A DNA stretch of 64,000 nt from Rhodobacterales bacterium. GTDB lineage: Bacteria > Pseudomonadota > Alphaproteobacteria > Rhizobiales > Stappiaceae. The stretch spans positions 62,001 to 126,000 of the forward strand of contig VIRH01000065.1 of assembly GCA_008107755.1 (NCBI GenBank), given 5' to 3'. Position numbers and translations under genes: made by a program. Below the pieces are notes generated by a model. That model was given only the letters and a program-made list of their open reading frames with translations. It was not told the origin of the DNA and ran no database searches. Below, one piece after another: positions 26,210 to 35,322 of the stretch (positions within the stretch are counted from its first letter, which is position 1; every line of letters starts with the position of its first letter).

Positions 26210-26443
26210 TTACGCGTGGAAAGCGTAGCCCAGGGCCGCGTAGGCAGCCGCTCTGGCTTCGGCGACCACCGAGCCTTCGACGGTGCCGTCACGCGGGCCG
26301 AATACCCTGACAAGCCGCGTCAGCGCCGTTGCCGTCAGGCAAATCGGAAACACGACCAGGAAAAGCCTCTTCATCATCAGGCGCTCGGATTCCCGTGCCT
26401 GATGACGGCTGATGGCTCGGGTGTCGTTTGCAGTGGAATACAT
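26210..26443 (-). CDS. pufQ: PufQ, bacteriochlorophyll/antenna assembly factor
   Basis: PufQ is a 77-residue protein with one transmembrane segment (KRLFLVVFPICLTATALTRL), encoded between bchZ and pufB as in Rhodobacter. ATG 26443 is preceded by GGGAGG with good spacing. A longer in-frame reading starts inside bchZ and is not credible. PufQ is implicated in the supply of pigment during antenna assembly, but its biochemical role is unsettled. About 118 non-coding bases separate it from pufB. Confidence 0.88.
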   Translation of the reverse strand: MYSTANDTRAISRHQARESERLMMKRLFLVVFPICLTATALTRLVRVFGPRDGTVEGSVVAEARAAAYAALGYAFHA

Positions 26444-26489
26444 TCCTCTACCTCCCTCAGAATTTGTCCGGCGCCGCGCCCTCCAGGGC

Positions 26490-27935
26490 TCAGGCCGGGA
26501 CCGCCGAGCGGCGTGCTGCCTGCTCGACATGTGTCAGAGTGACTTCCGTTGCATTGTCGCGGCGCGCCTCCCGCTCGGCCGTTTCGCGCAGCCGTTTGGC
26601 GGCGGAAATGCGCACCAGCACAGGTTCCTTGCCGATCAGGTCCTCAAGCGCTCCTTGCGCGTCCGCCTGCCAGGGCATCTCGCTCCGTTCCCGCGCCTTG
26701 GTCGGCTCGATGGCGTCGAGTTCGCCGGCACGCGGCAGGATGTCGAACAGAAGGTCGAACAGCGCGTTGCAGACTTCCTGGATCAGCCAGCAGGCTCCGG
26801 AATAACCCATGACAGGCGTGCCGGTGTGGCGGCGGACGATGGCGCCCGGATAGGAAAGCTGAATGAACTTGCCACGTGCCCCTGCCTCGGCCATGTACAT
26901 GCGTTCGTTGAACGAACCGAACATCACCATCGGCGGCTTGGACGCACACAGCTGCGCGACTTCCGGATTGTCGGTCTTGGCACCGGCCTTGCGCGAGACG
27001 GCGAAGGCACAGGGCAGGCCCATCTCCTCTTCCAGGAAATTCCGCACGCCGCGCGCATAGGTCTCGTTGGCCACGACGGCGAAGTTCGCCGTGGCAAAGA
27101 AATCCTGGGTCACCGAGCGCCACAGGTCCCACAAGGGTTTCAGCGTGGTGTGCTTCTCGCGGGCGATGAAGGGTTCGGGATCGAGGTCGAGAATTTCTCC
27201 GAGCGTGCGCAGGAAGGCCGTCGTGGAGTGAATGCCGACCGGCGCCTGAAGATAGGGCCTCTCCAGGGTTTCGCACAGGAGGCGGCCGAACTCGCGGTAA
27301 AGGCAGATATTGGCTTCAGCGTCCGCAAGCTTGCGCACGTCCTCGACATGGCTGCCGAGCGGGAAGATCATGTTGACCTCTGCACCGATGCCCTCAATGA
27401 GGCGGCGGATTTCATGAAGGTCGGACGGCATGTTGTAAGTGCCGTAGATCGGCCCGATGATGTTGACCTTCGGCTTCGCACCGTCCTTGCGCTTGCGCGG
27501 CTTTGGAACACGCTTCGGGCCGAACTCCGTCCAGAGCCATTTCAGTGCCCGGTCCGCGCTCTGCCATTGATCCTCGTCGATCGTCCGGGGCAGGAACCGC
27601 TTGATGTTGGTCCCTTCCGGTGTCACCCCGCCGCCGATCATTTCGGCGATGGACCCGGTGACGACGACAGCAGGAAGATCTGCGTCCAGCGCTTCGCGCG
27701 CCCGCTTCATGGCGCCTTCGGTCCCGTGTTGTCCGAGTTCGTCTTCCGACAGGCCGCTGACCACGATCGGGAGTTCATGCGGGGGCAGGGCGTCTGTGTA
27801 GTGCAGCACAGAGGTCACGGGCAGGTTTTCGCAGCCGACAGGACCATCGATGATGACTTGCAGGCCCTTGATGGCCGTGAACGTATAGACGCTGCCCCAG
27901 TAGCCGCCGGCCCTGTCGTGGTCGAGGATCAGCAT
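26490..27935 (-). CDS. bchZ: Chlorophyllide a reductase subunit BchZ
   Basis: BchZ is the NifK-like subunit of chlorophyllide a reductase, which reduces ring B to make a bacteriochlorin. ATG 27935 ([20 protein letters not shown]) gives 481 residues and overlaps bchY by seven bases. Cluster-binding features include [20 protein letters not shown]. The C-terminal extension with [20 protein letters not shown] and [17 protein letters not shown] is typical. It is followed by pufQ, so bch and puf genes form one superoperon. Confidence 0.96.
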   Translation of the reverse strand: MLILDHDRAGGYWGSVYTFTAIKGLQVIIDGPVGCENLPVTSVLHYTDALPPHELPIVVSGLSEDELGQHGTEGAMKRAREALDADLPAVVVTGSIAEMIGGGVTPEGTNIKRFLPRTIDEDQWQSADRALKWLWTEFGPKRVPKPRKRKDGAKPKVNIIGPIYGTYNMPSDLHEIRRLIEGIGAEVNMIFPLGSHVEDVRKLADAEANICLYREFGRLLCETLERPYLQAPVGIHSTTAFLRTLGEILDLDPEPFIAREKHTTLKPLWDLWRSVTQDFFATANFAVVANETYARGVRNFLEEEMGLPCAFAVSRKAGAKTDNPEVAQLCASKPPMVMFGSFNERMYMAEAGARGKFIQLSYPGAIVRRHTGTPVMGYSGACWLIQEVCNALFDLLFDILPRAGELDAIEPTKARERSEMPWQADAQGALEDLIGKEPVLVRISAAKRLRETAEREARRDNATEVTLTHVEQAARRSAVPA

Positions 27936-29509
27936 CCGACGCTCTCCCCGTTGTCGACCGCATTCCGGGATGTTCGCACCGTCTTTGCATATTTTTCGCG
28001 ATAGCCGCTCCGGTCCTGGGGCACGTCCTGCCAGATGCCGGCCGTATCCCCTCCGCCGACGCCCTCGAAGAAGTCCTGCATTTTCAGGAAACGCTCCTTG
28101 TTGGCGATGGCGGAGGAGATGACGCCGGGCAGGGAAGCGACACCGGCCGGACCCATCAGCGGGCGGGCCGAAATCAGATTTGTGAAATAGAGTGCCGGGG
28201 TTCCGCTTTCCTTGGCCCTCTGCACCACGGGTGTCGTGCCGATCGCAAGATCCGGCTCGAACGCCCGGAAGGCGGCGAGATCCTCTTCCAGAGAGGCACG
28301 GAAGCGCACCTCGACGCCGCGAGCTTCGAGCCAGGCCGCGTCTTCGCTGTTGAAGGGTGTTTTCGGGCAGGCCGTTCCGACGTAGCGCAGATCCGCCCCA
28401 AGTTCGGTCAGCAAGCGACCGACAATGAGTTCCGAGCCTTCGTAGCCCGACAGCGTAATCCGTCCTTCGATCCGACTGTTTGCAAGCGCTGCAGAGATCG
28501 CGCCATGAATGGTGTTGCGGGCGAGATCGATCTTCCGAGGCTGTACGCCGCAGGCATCCCCGATCGCCGAGAGCCAGGTGTCGGTGCCCTCCAGCCCGAC
28601 CGGTGCCGAGCCGATGATCCGGCGCCCTGCGGCTTTGAATTCCCGAATTGAGGCGGTGTAGAACGGATGGATTGCAGCGACGGCCGCACAATCAAGCGCG
28701 GCGTAAAGCTCGCGCCACTCGCGCACCGGAACGGTCGGTCCAACGGCCAGCCCCATGGGCTCCAGCATGCCGCCGATTACCACAGGGTCGGCCGGGAAAA
28801 TTTCGCCGACGAGCGTGACGGTCGGCTTGTCCGTCAGGCCGTTGCGCGGCGGCAGTACCGGGCCTTCGATCGCCTCCGCGCGGGCGCGGGCCAGCATGGC
28901 GCCAGACAACACGTCCTTGGCTTCCGCGTGGGTGGGAACGCCGAACCCCGGCACGTCGATGCCCACAATGCGCACACCGTCGATCTGCCGCGGCAGCATC
29001 TGAAGCGGAACGCCGGAGGCAGTCGGGACACACAGGTTGGTCACGATGACGGCGTCGAATTTTTCCGGATCGGCCATCTTGTGCACAGCCTCGACGATGT
29101 CCTCGTAGAGTTTTCCGGTGACGAGGGTCTCGGAATTGAAGGGCACATATCCGACCGAACGTTTCGCGCCGTAGAAGTGGGAGGTGAACGTGAGGCCGTA
29201 GACGCAGCAGGCCGACCCCGACAGGATGGTGGCGACCCGGCGCATGCGCAGGCCGACGCGCAGGGAGCCGAAGGCCGGGCACATGGACTGCGGCTGGTCG
29301 TGAGGCCCCTTCGGGTAATCCGCTTCGAACCGGTTCATCAGGTCGTCGTTGCCGGCAGCCCTTGCGGCGGCCTTCGACGCCTCCGCCTGTCCATGGCAAC
29401 CGCCCGTCTCGGCCGGCGTGGCGTTGTCCGACGGACCAGCTTCCGCGCTGCCCCAGGTCGCGGGGGCGGCAGCATCCGGTTCGAGATCCTTCGGGTACGT
29501 GTCCATCAT
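27929..29509 (-). CDS. bchY: Chlorophyllide a reductase subunit BchY
   Basis: BchY is the NifD-like subunit of chlorophyllide a reductase. The 526-residue protein has cysteine motifs in [37 protein letters not shown] and [15 protein letters not shown]. The first 70 or so residues are low in complexity and poorly conserved. Two adjacent ATG codons (29509 and 29506) could start it. It begins 12 bases past the bchX stop and overlaps bchZ. Confidence 0.96.
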   Translation of the reverse strand: MMDTYPKDLEPDAAAPATWGSAEAGPSDNATPAETGGCHGQAEASKAAARAAGNDDLMNRFEADYPKGPHDQPQSMCPAFGSLRVGLRMRRVATILSGSACCVYGLTFTSHFYGAKRSVGYVPFNSETLVTGKLYEDIVEAVHKMADPEKFDAVIVTNLCVPTASGVPLQMLPRQIDGVRIVGIDVPGFGVPTHAEAKDVLSGAMLARARAEAIEGPVLPPRNGLTDKPTVTLVGEIFPADPVVIGGMLEPMGLAVGPTVPVREWRELYAALDCAAVAAIHPFYTASIREFKAAGRRIIGSAPVGLEGTDTWLSAIGDACGVQPRKIDLARNTIHGAISAALANSRIEGRITLSGYEGSELIVGRLLTELGADLRYVGTACPKTPFNSEDAAWLEARGVEVRFRASLEEDLAAFRAFEPDLAIGTTPVVQRAKESGTPALYFTNLISARPLMGPAGVASLPGVISSAIANKERFLKMQDFFEGVGGGDTAGIWQDVPQDRSGYREKYAKTVRTSRNAVDNGESVGC

Positions 29510-29521
29510 CGTGTCCGTTCG

Positions 29522-30529
29522 TTAGACGGTGTCGTAGATCACCTCGAGGGAGGGCTTGCTGGCAGCACCAGCTGCGCACATATCCTCCGGGGTGGCGGGG
29601 GTCAGTTGGTAATCGGCGCCGGTCTCGCTGCTGTCGAAGAGGCCGAGCAGGCCATCCTGATCGAGCGGTTCGGGGAGAACCGGCGGGGCCTCCGCCAGGT
29701 TGACGGAGAGCGCCTCGAAAAGCGGGGCCCAGGCACCGCCCGGCATGCCGATGATCTGATAGTTCGCGCTCTTGCGCCGAATGTCCTCGTCCTGCGGGAT
29801 CGCGGCCAGAACGGGAATGCCGACAGCCTCGGCAAACGCCTGTGCTTCGCCCGTGCCGTCATCCTTGTTGATGACGAGGCCCGCGACGCCGACATTGCCG
29901 CCGAGCTTTCTGAAATACTGAACCGCCGAGCAGACATTGTTGGCGACATAAAGCGACTGCAGATCGTTGGAGCCGACAACGACCACCTTCTGGCACATGT
30001 CGCGGGCGATCGGCAGGCCGAACCCGCCGCAGACGACATCACCAAGAAAGTCGAGCAGCACGAAATCGAAATCCCAGTCGTGGAAACCAAGTTTTTCCAG
30101 GGTTTCGAACCCGTGGATGATCCCGCGGCCGCCACATCCACGCCCGACCTCCGGTCCTCCCAGCTCCATGGCGAAGACGCCATCGCGCTTGAAGCAGACG
30201 TCGGAGACAGTGACCTCGGTCCCGGCTTCCTTGGCCTTTGAGGCTGTCTGGATGATGGTGGGACAGGCCTTGCCGCCGAAGAGCAGCGAGGTGGTGTCGC
30301 TCTTGGGGTCGCAGCCAATCAGCAGCACCTTCTTGCCGAGTTGGGCAAGCATGTAGGAGAGATTGGCCAGCGTGAAACTCTTGCCGATGCCGCCTTTGCC
30401 ATAGATCGCTATGATCTGGGTTTGTCTGGTCACGGGACCGGTGGCCGGCGCATCGGGTTCGATGGCAGCCTCTTCGCGCAGGAAATCCTGCATCCGGTAG
30501 CCCTCACCCTTGGGATTGTCGAGCATCAT
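29522..30529 (-). CDS. bchX: Chlorophyllide a reductase iron protein BchX
   Basis: BchX is the NifH-like ATPase that donates electrons to BchYZ. The 335-residue protein has the P-loop [20 protein letters not shown] near residue 42, then CDPKSDTTSLLFGG. The bridging [4Fe-4S] cysteines lie in GRGCGGRGIIHG and [12 protein letters not shown]. The serine/phenylalanine after the P-loop (GKSF) separates it from BchL (GKST). The start overlaps the bchC stop by four bases. Confidence 0.97.
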   Translation of the reverse strand: MMLDNPKGEGYRMQDFLREEAAIEPDAPATGPVTRQTQIIAIYGKGGIGKSFTLANLSYMLAQLGKKVLLIGCDPKSDTTSLLFGGKACPTIIQTASKAKEAGTEVTVSDVCFKRDGVFAMELGGPEVGRGCGGRGIIHGFETLEKLGFHDWDFDFVLLDFLGDVVCGGFGLPIARDMCQKVVVVGSNDLQSLYVANNVCSAVQYFRKLGGNVGVAGLVINKDDGTGEAQAFAEAVGIPVLAAIPQDEDIRRKSANYQIIGMPGGAWAPLFEALSVNLAEAPPVLPEPLDQDGLLGLFDSSETGADYQLTPATPEDMCAAGAASKPSLEVIYDTV

Positions 30530-31467
30530 GCGGCATTCCTCCAGTCGATAGCCATCTTCAGGCAGGACGGATCGCCGAATGCGGTCCGGTAGGCGCTTTC
30601 GGCCGCCGAGGGCGGGGCGTGGTGTGTGACGAGGCCCTGAAGAGACAGGGCGCCGGACACGACCAGAGCCAGAACGGCGTGGATGTCCTCGGGCTTGAAC
30701 TCCGAAGCAAGAGAGATCGTGATTTCGCGCATGAAAGCGGACGGGAAATCGAAGCTGACGCGTTTGCCGTAGAACCCGGCGAGAACCAGTTCACCGCCTC
30801 TTTCGAGGCGTTTGATCGCCGGATCGAGCGCTGCCTGATTGCCGCTGGCATCGATGATGCAGTGGCAAGACCCCTCACGGTCATCCGCTTCCGGATCCGA
30901 AACCTCGTACTGCGTTGCCACGCTTCTGCGGTCAGCGCAATTTTCCAGGACCCGTGGTGGCTGCTGATCAAGAGTGCAGGCGATGCGCGCGATCAGCCGG
31001 CCAAGGACGCCGTGTCCGATAACAATGTCGACGGGTGACCCGGCGCGTTTCACCGCGTGGTGGGCAGTTGCCGCCAGTGCCAGAAGGATCGCATCTTCGG
31101 CGATGTCTGCCGGGACGGGTATGGCTCTCTGTCCTGCCAGGACAAGGCGACTGGCTGAAGCGCCGAAGAGACCGGCTGCGCCTTTAAAACAACTTGCGCC
31201 CGGCGCGAAGACGATATCGCCGACCCGCCGCCCGGACGTGGGACCGGCTTCGACCACGCGTGCAACGGACTCATAGCCCGGCACCAGTGGATAGGACATG
31301 CCCGGGAACGTCGGCATTGAGCCTTCGAACAGCATCTTTTCCGTTCCGGTGGAAATCCCGCTCATCAGGGTTTCGGCAACCACGTCGTCGCGAGCCGGGT
31401 CGATCAGCTCCAGCTGGTCGAGCAGAAGCGAGCCGGGCTTTTCGAATATGATTGCGCTGGTGTCCAT
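30526..31467 (-). CDS. bchC: 3-hydroxyethyl bacteriochlorophyllide dehydrogenase BchC
   Basis: BchC oxidises the C3 hydroxyethyl group to acetyl, completing the bacteriochlorophyll a chromophore. It belongs to the zinc/medium-chain dehydrogenase superfamily. ATG 31467 (MDTSAIIFEKPGSLLLDQLE) is preferred; GGGAGG lies about nine bases upstream and the 313 residues match the family. Landmarks are SGISTGTEKMLFEG and VPGYESVARVVEAG. Longer in-frame starts reach into the PpsR boxes and are unlikely. A near-consensus promoter and two PpsR boxes lie 40-85 bases upstream. Confidence 0.94.
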   Translation of the reverse strand: MDTSAIIFEKPGSLLLDQLELIDPARDDVVAETLMSGISTGTEKMLFEGSMPTFPGMSYPLVPGYESVARVVEAGPTSGRRVGDIVFAPGASCFKGAAGLFGASASRLVLAGQRAIPVPADIAEDAILLALAATAHHAVKRAGSPVDIVIGHGVLGRLIARIACTLDQQPPRVLENCADRRSVATQYEVSDPEADDREGSCHCIIDASGNQAALDPAIKRLERGGELVLAGFYGKRVSFDFPSAFMREITISLASEFKPEDIHAVLALVVSGALSLQGLVTHHAPPSAAESAYRTAFGDPSCLKMAIDWRNAA

Positions 31468-31508
31468 TCCATATGCCTCCCGCATGTGGGGTTCGGCGTC
31501 TGATGATG

Positions 31509-31526
31509 TGTCATTGTAAATTGACA
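31509..31526. promoter_or_regulatory. PpsR/CrtJ box proximal to bchC
   Basis: TGT at 31509 and ACA ending 31526 enclose 12 bases. The box covers the putative -10 element TACAAT (minus strand, 31513-31518) of the bchC promoter. A repressor bound here would block the promoter directly. Confidence 0.88.
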
Positions 31527-31540
31527 CAGTGAAGTGTCAA
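31513..31540 (-). promoter_or_regulatory. Sigma70-type promoter of bchCXYZ-puf
   Basis: The minus strand reads TTGACA (31540-31535), a 16-base spacer, then TACAAT (31518-31513), matching 11 of 12 consensus bases. Transcription would start near 31505, giving a leader of roughly 40 bases before bchC. Both hexamers lie inside PpsR boxes. Confidence 0.7.
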
Positions 31541-31552
31541 TTAAAATTTACA
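31535..31552. promoter_or_regulatory. PpsR/CrtJ box distal to bchC, over -35
   Basis: This is a second TGT-N12-ACA palindrome, eight bases from the first. On the minus strand its end is TTGACA (31535-31540), which is 16 bases from TACAAT. Two boxes with eight-base spacing are the arrangement established for cooperative CrtJ/PpsR binding at bchC in Rhodobacter. Confidence 0.9.
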
Positions 31553-31573
31553 CTTTTGATGGTGCGGTGCAGG

Positions 31574-32761
31574 TCAGCGCTCGGCGAAGACGAGTGTGGC
31601 CAACAGCGGATTGGGCGTTGCGACGGTGTGCGGACGGCGAAAACCGGCTGCGTCCAGCAGTTCCTTTATCTGGGTATCGGTTCGGCAACGCCCCGATCCC
31701 ATCGCGAGAAAATAGAGGCTGAAATAAACCGCCGCGAGTTGCGCACCTTCGCTTCTGCCGGCCATGGCCTCGGCAATCATGATCCGCGTGCCGCGCTTCA
31801 GCGAACGCCGAAGGTTCGCAAGGATCTGAAGGACGCGCGCGTCATCATGGTCGCACAGAACCCGGATCAGGCAGACACAGTCCGCACTGTCGGGGACCGT
31901 GTCGTTGGCAAAGTCGCCGCTGTGCAGCTCTGCCCTGTCGGCAAGCTTCCTGTCGGCGAGGTTCGCCCGTGCAAGCTCAATCACCGGCGGAAGATCGAAA
32001 AGGTGCAGCCGCAGGGCTGGATAGACGGTCGCAGCCGCTGCCAGAAAGCTGCCGTCACCGCCGCCAACATCCAGGATCGTGTCATAGTGGCCGAAATCAT
32101 GAGCTGCGAGAATGCACTCGGCGAGCATCGACTGACTGTGCCGCATGAGCTGCGAGTAGCTGTGCGCGACGTCTGACCCGACCGCCGCAGTTTCCTGACC
32201 ATGTGTGTAGGCCCAGTATCGCCTCAGTTCGGTATCTGTCGGGCCTGACGCGAAGAGCTCGGCGGGCTTTTCCAGGTCGCGGTAGAAAAGAGCATGATGT
32301 TCCACCATGGCCGCAAGGCCGGGGTCTGACGCCACGACTGTGCCCGCATCGTCCAGGATCCAGCCATCGCGGCCGGCCGGCATGACGAGGCCCAGTCTTT
32401 CGGCCTGCTCCAGCAGCAGCCGCATGCGGTCCAGAGGCACGCCGCAGCCGTCCGCGAGCGTTGCGGTAGTCAGCCGGGTATCACGAAGCTTTTCCAGGAT
32501 GCGCAGGCTGACGCAGGCTGACAGGACCTGAGAGAAGACGAAGCCAGCCGTCAGCCAGAAGAGATCGTTAGACTTGCGCCTTGCGAGCCAGCGGGTTCCG
32601 TGAAAGCGCTGCAGCCGACTTCGGAAACCCGGCGAGCCGATCAGGCGGTTGCGCCATTGGCGCAGGCGCAAACGGAAGGGGGGATGCCAGTCGTCAGGAC
32701 TGCGGGATGCGGCGGAAGGCGCCGTCGTGCCATCCGCTTCCTGATCAGTCGGCCCGGACAT
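31574..32761 (-). CDS. crtF: Hydroxyneurosporene/demethylspheroidene O-methyltransferase CrtF
   Basis: CrtF methylates the C1 hydroxyl of carotenoids in the spheroidene/spirilloxanthin series. The 395-residue protein has an N-terminal dimerisation/winged-helix region and the SAM site HYDTILDVGGGDGSFLAA. Later motifs are CVCLIRVLCDHDDARVLQIL and MIAEAM, as in the plant-type O-methyltransferases. It starts two bases after the crtE stop. It ends within the bchC promoter zone, so the superoperon can read through. Confidence 0.93.
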   Translation of the reverse strand: MSGPTDQEADGTTAPSAASRSPDDWHPPFRLRLRQWRNRLIGSPGFRSRLQRFHGTRWLARRKSNDLFWLTAGFVFSQVLSACVSLRILEKLRDTRLTTATLADGCGVPLDRMRLLLEQAERLGLVMPAGRDGWILDDAGTVVASDPGLAAMVEHHALFYRDLEKPAELFASGPTDTELRRYWAYTHGQETAAVGSDVAHSYSQLMRHSQSMLAECILAAHDFGHYDTILDVGGGDGSFLAAAATVYPALRLHLFDLPPVIELARANLADRKLADRAELHSGDFANDTVPDSADCVCLIRVLCDHDDARVLQILANLRRSLKRGTRIMIAEAMAGRSEGAQLAAVYFSLYFLAMGSGRCRTDTQIKELLDAAGFRRPHTVATPNPLLATLVFAER

Positions 32762-32763
32762 TT

Positions 32764-33633
32764 TCAGGCCGCGCTGGCGGCCAGTTTTGCCGGCATCAGC
32801 CGCTTGGCTTCCTTGTGGATCATGGCGCGCAGCATCTCCGCGCCCTCGCAGTCAGGCACGCTATCCGCCGCCTGGTCAACCAGCGCCAGAAGTTGCTTCA
32901 AAGCCCCTTCGACACCGAGTTCCGCAACAAGGTTCGGCCGGCCGTTCAATGCATCCTGCCCCGAGGGCTTGCCCATGCTGGCGGTCTCGTCCATCGCGTC
33001 GTAGAGATCGTCGGCGACCTGATAGGCAGCCCCGAGAGCGTCGGCGAGGCCGTACCAGTCGAGAGGATTTCCCTCAGAGGAAAGCGCGCCGGTGGAAACG
33101 GCGCCTGTAAAGAGCGACGCGGTCTTGGCCCGGTGATAGGCGGAAATATTGATTTTCGGTTCGCTCTCCCAAGCCTGACCGGCCACAAGCCCGTAGGGCG
33201 AGCCTACCGCATTGGCGATGGTCGATATCAGGCGCGCGGTCAGATGGGGCGCGTGGAGCGTCTCGCGGGCAATCGTCTCGAAGGCGGCGACGATCAGCCC
33301 GTCCCCGACCAGAAGGGCAATCTCCTCACCATATTCCAGATGAACGGACGGCTTGCCGCGCCGGGTTGCGGCGTTGTCAAAGCAGGGCAGGTCGTCATGA
33401 ACGAGCGAGGCACAGTGCAGAAGCTCGATGGCCGTTGCCGATGCGGTCGCGACGCGCTCTTCGCGGTCGCCGCAGGCCAATGCGACCGCGAGGCAGAGCC
33501 GTGGCCGAATACGGGCGCCGCCCGGAAACACCGCGTATCGAAGGGCCGCCGCAAGCTTCTGCGGGCAGCCGTTGGCCGTGGCATAGCGGATGGCAGTTTG
33601 CATCCCGGTTTCGATGCGATCCGACAAGTCCAT
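32764..33633 (-). CDS. crtE: Geranylgeranyl diphosphate synthase CrtE
   Basis: CrtE is a trans-prenyltransferase that makes the C20 precursor for carotenoids and the chlorophyll tail. The 289-residue protein has both aspartate motifs: first in SLVHDDLPCFDN (near residue 85), second in QVADDLYDAMDET (near 210). FPGGARIRPRLCLA matches the family N-terminus. GGGAG lies upstream of ATG 33633. It is divergent from crtD, with PpsR boxes between them. Confidence 0.95.
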   Translation of the reverse strand: MDLSDRIETGMQTAIRYATANGCPQKLAAALRYAVFPGGARIRPRLCLAVALACGDREERVATASATAIELLHCASLVHDDLPCFDNAATRRGKPSVHLEYGEEIALLVGDGLIVAAFETIARETLHAPHLTARLISTIANAVGSPYGLVAGQAWESEPKINISAYHRAKTASLFTGAVSTGALSSEGNPLDWYGLADALGAAYQVADDLYDAMDETASMGKPSGQDALNGRPNLVAELGVEGALKQLLALVDQAADSVPDCEGAEMLRAMIHKEAKRLMPAKLAASAA

Positions 33634-33682
33634 TTGCCGCTCCCTGATTCCACATGGATGTAAAAAAGAATTGACGATATAC

Positions 33683-33700
33683 TGTCAATATAAAGTGACA
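33683..33700. promoter_or_regulatory. PpsR/CrtJ box between crtE and crtD
   Basis: TGT at 33683 and ACA ending 33700 enclose 12 bases in the divergent crtE-crtD gap. A weaker copy, TGT-N12-ACG at 33659-33676, lies six bases to the left, so a tandem arrangement with one degenerate half-site is possible. It could repress both carotenoid operons. Confidence 0.8.
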
Positions 33701-33735
33701 CATCGCGCATGAAAGTCAACTTGAAGGTTAGGTGC

Positions 33736-35322
33736 ATGTCGGCTGGCGGATCGCAGGAACCGGTTATCATAATCGGCGCCGGTATGGGCGGGCTGGCTGC
33801 CGCGTTGCGCCTGGCCGTCGCCGGGGTGTCGGTAGAGGTTCTGGAGGCGGGTGACGCGCCGGGCGGCAAATTGCGCCGTGTCGAGGCGGGCGGCCGTGCG
33901 TTTGATGGTGGACCGACGGTCCTGACCATGAAATGGGTTTTCGACGAACTTCTGAGAGACCTCGGCACCAGCCTGGATGACGAGCTTGTCCTGGAAAAGG
34001 CAAAACTGATTGCCCGGCATTACTGGAGCAGCGGTGACTGTCTTGATCTTGATGCCGATCCCGAGCAGAGCGCCGAGGCGGTCGCGGCCTTCGCCGGCGA
34101 GCGCGAAGCTGCGGGCTTTCGGCGATTTCGGACAGATAGCGCCAGGGTCTATTCGCTTCTGAAGGACACTTTCATCAATGCCACGCGGCCGAACCCTTTA
34201 AGCCTGTCCCGCCGGATCGGCGTGACACGGCCGGGGGCTCTTCTCGCCCTGAAGCCGTTTTCCACGCTCTGGCCGGTTCTGGGCGACTACTTCGCTGCCC
34301 CGCGTCTTCGGCAGCTTTTCGCCCGCTATGCCACCTATTGCGGATCTTCGCCGTTTCTGGCGCCTGCAACCCTGATGCTTGTGGCCCATGTCGAACAGGA
34401 AGGGGTCTGGGTTCCACAACAGGGCATGCACGCCGTCGCCGAAGTCTTCGCCCGTCTTGCGGTCCGTTTCGGGGCGCGCATTCGGTATGGCTGCCGCGTC
34501 GAACAGATCACGATCGATCCGGCCCGCAAGCAGGTCACCGGCGTGAGGCTGCAGGATGGGGAAGCCATTCCGGCGGGGCGCATCATTTTCAACGGCGACG
34601 CCGCAGCTTTGCCGAGGCTTCTGACAAATGCGCGCGACCGGCGCGGCGCAAGATCGCAACAGCGGTCTCAGTCTGCTCTCGTGATGTGCTGTCCGGCACG
34701 GCCGGCCGGCGTTCCACTTGCGCATCACACGGTGTTTTTTTCCGATGACTACGAGGCGGAATTCAGGGCGGTCTTCGAGCGAAGGGCCGCCCCGGATGAT
34801 CCGACAGTCTATGTCTGTGCGCAAGACCGTGCAGCGGACGGCAGCTTTCGGGAAGGGCACGCGATCGGCGATCGCGAGCGGATCTACTGCCTGATGAATA
34901 TGCCGGCCGATGGCGACCGGCACTCATATTCGAGGAGAGAACTGGATCAATGCCTGACATCGATGGACCGCCGTCTGGCGGCGAACGGATTGACGCTGGA
35001 GCGGGACAGGAAGGCCGAGCTTCTGGTGGCGCCGGACACATACGCGCGCCTTTTCCCGGCGACGGGCGGAGCCCTCTACGGCCGGGCGTCCCACGGCTGG
35101 ATGGCGTCGTTCGCGCGGCCGGGGGCGCGCGGCCCGGTGGGGGGGCTTTACCTGGCGGGCGGCAGTGTTCATCCGGGACCGGGCGTGCCGATGGCGGCGC
35201 TATCAGGCAGGATCGCGGCAGACTGCCTGATCGCCGACCAGGCTTCGACTGGTCGGTTCCGCCGGGGGGCTATTGTTGGTGGTACGCGGACGCCACAAGC
35301 GACTGCGGACAATTTGCCCTGA
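33736..35322 (+). CDS. crtD: 1-hydroxycarotenoid 3,4-desaturase CrtD
   Basis: CrtD is an FAD-dependent desaturase that introduces the C3-C4 double bond after CrtC hydration. The FAD motif VIIIGAGMGGLAAALRLAVA is at the N-terminus, and the C-terminal GGLYLAGGSVHPGPGVPMAA is diagnostic of the CrtI/CrtD family. ATG 33736 (528 residues) is preferred because the upstream ATG 33709 lies only nine bases from the PpsR box and lacks conserved sequence. The family-like part ends near 35240; the last 25-30 codons overlap the start of crtC in another frame. Confidence 0.92.
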   Translation: MSAGGSQEPVIIIGAGMGGLAAALRLAVAGVSVEVLEAGDAPGGKLRRVEAGGRAFDGGPTVLTMKWVFDELLRDLGTSLDDELVLEKAKLIARHYWSSGDCLDLDADPEQSAEAVAAFAGEREAAGFRRFRTDSARVYSLLKDTFINATRPNPLSLSRRIGVTRPGALLALKPFSTLWPVLGDYFAAPRLRQLFARYATYCGSSPFLAPATLMLVAHVEQEGVWVPQQGMHAVAEVFARLAVRFGARIRYGCRVEQITIDPARKQVTGVRLQDGEAIPAGRIIFNGDAAALPRLLTNARDRRGARSQQRSQSALVMCCPARPAGVPLAHHTVFFSDDYEAEFRAVFERRAAPDDPTVYVCAQDRAADGSFREGHAIGDRERIYCLMNMPADGDRHSYSRRELDQCLTSMDRRLAANGLTLERDRKAELLVAPDTYARLFPATGGALYGRASHGWMASFARPGARGPVGGLYLAGGSVHPGPGVPMAALSGRIAADCLIADQASTGRFRRGAIVGGTRTPQATADNLP

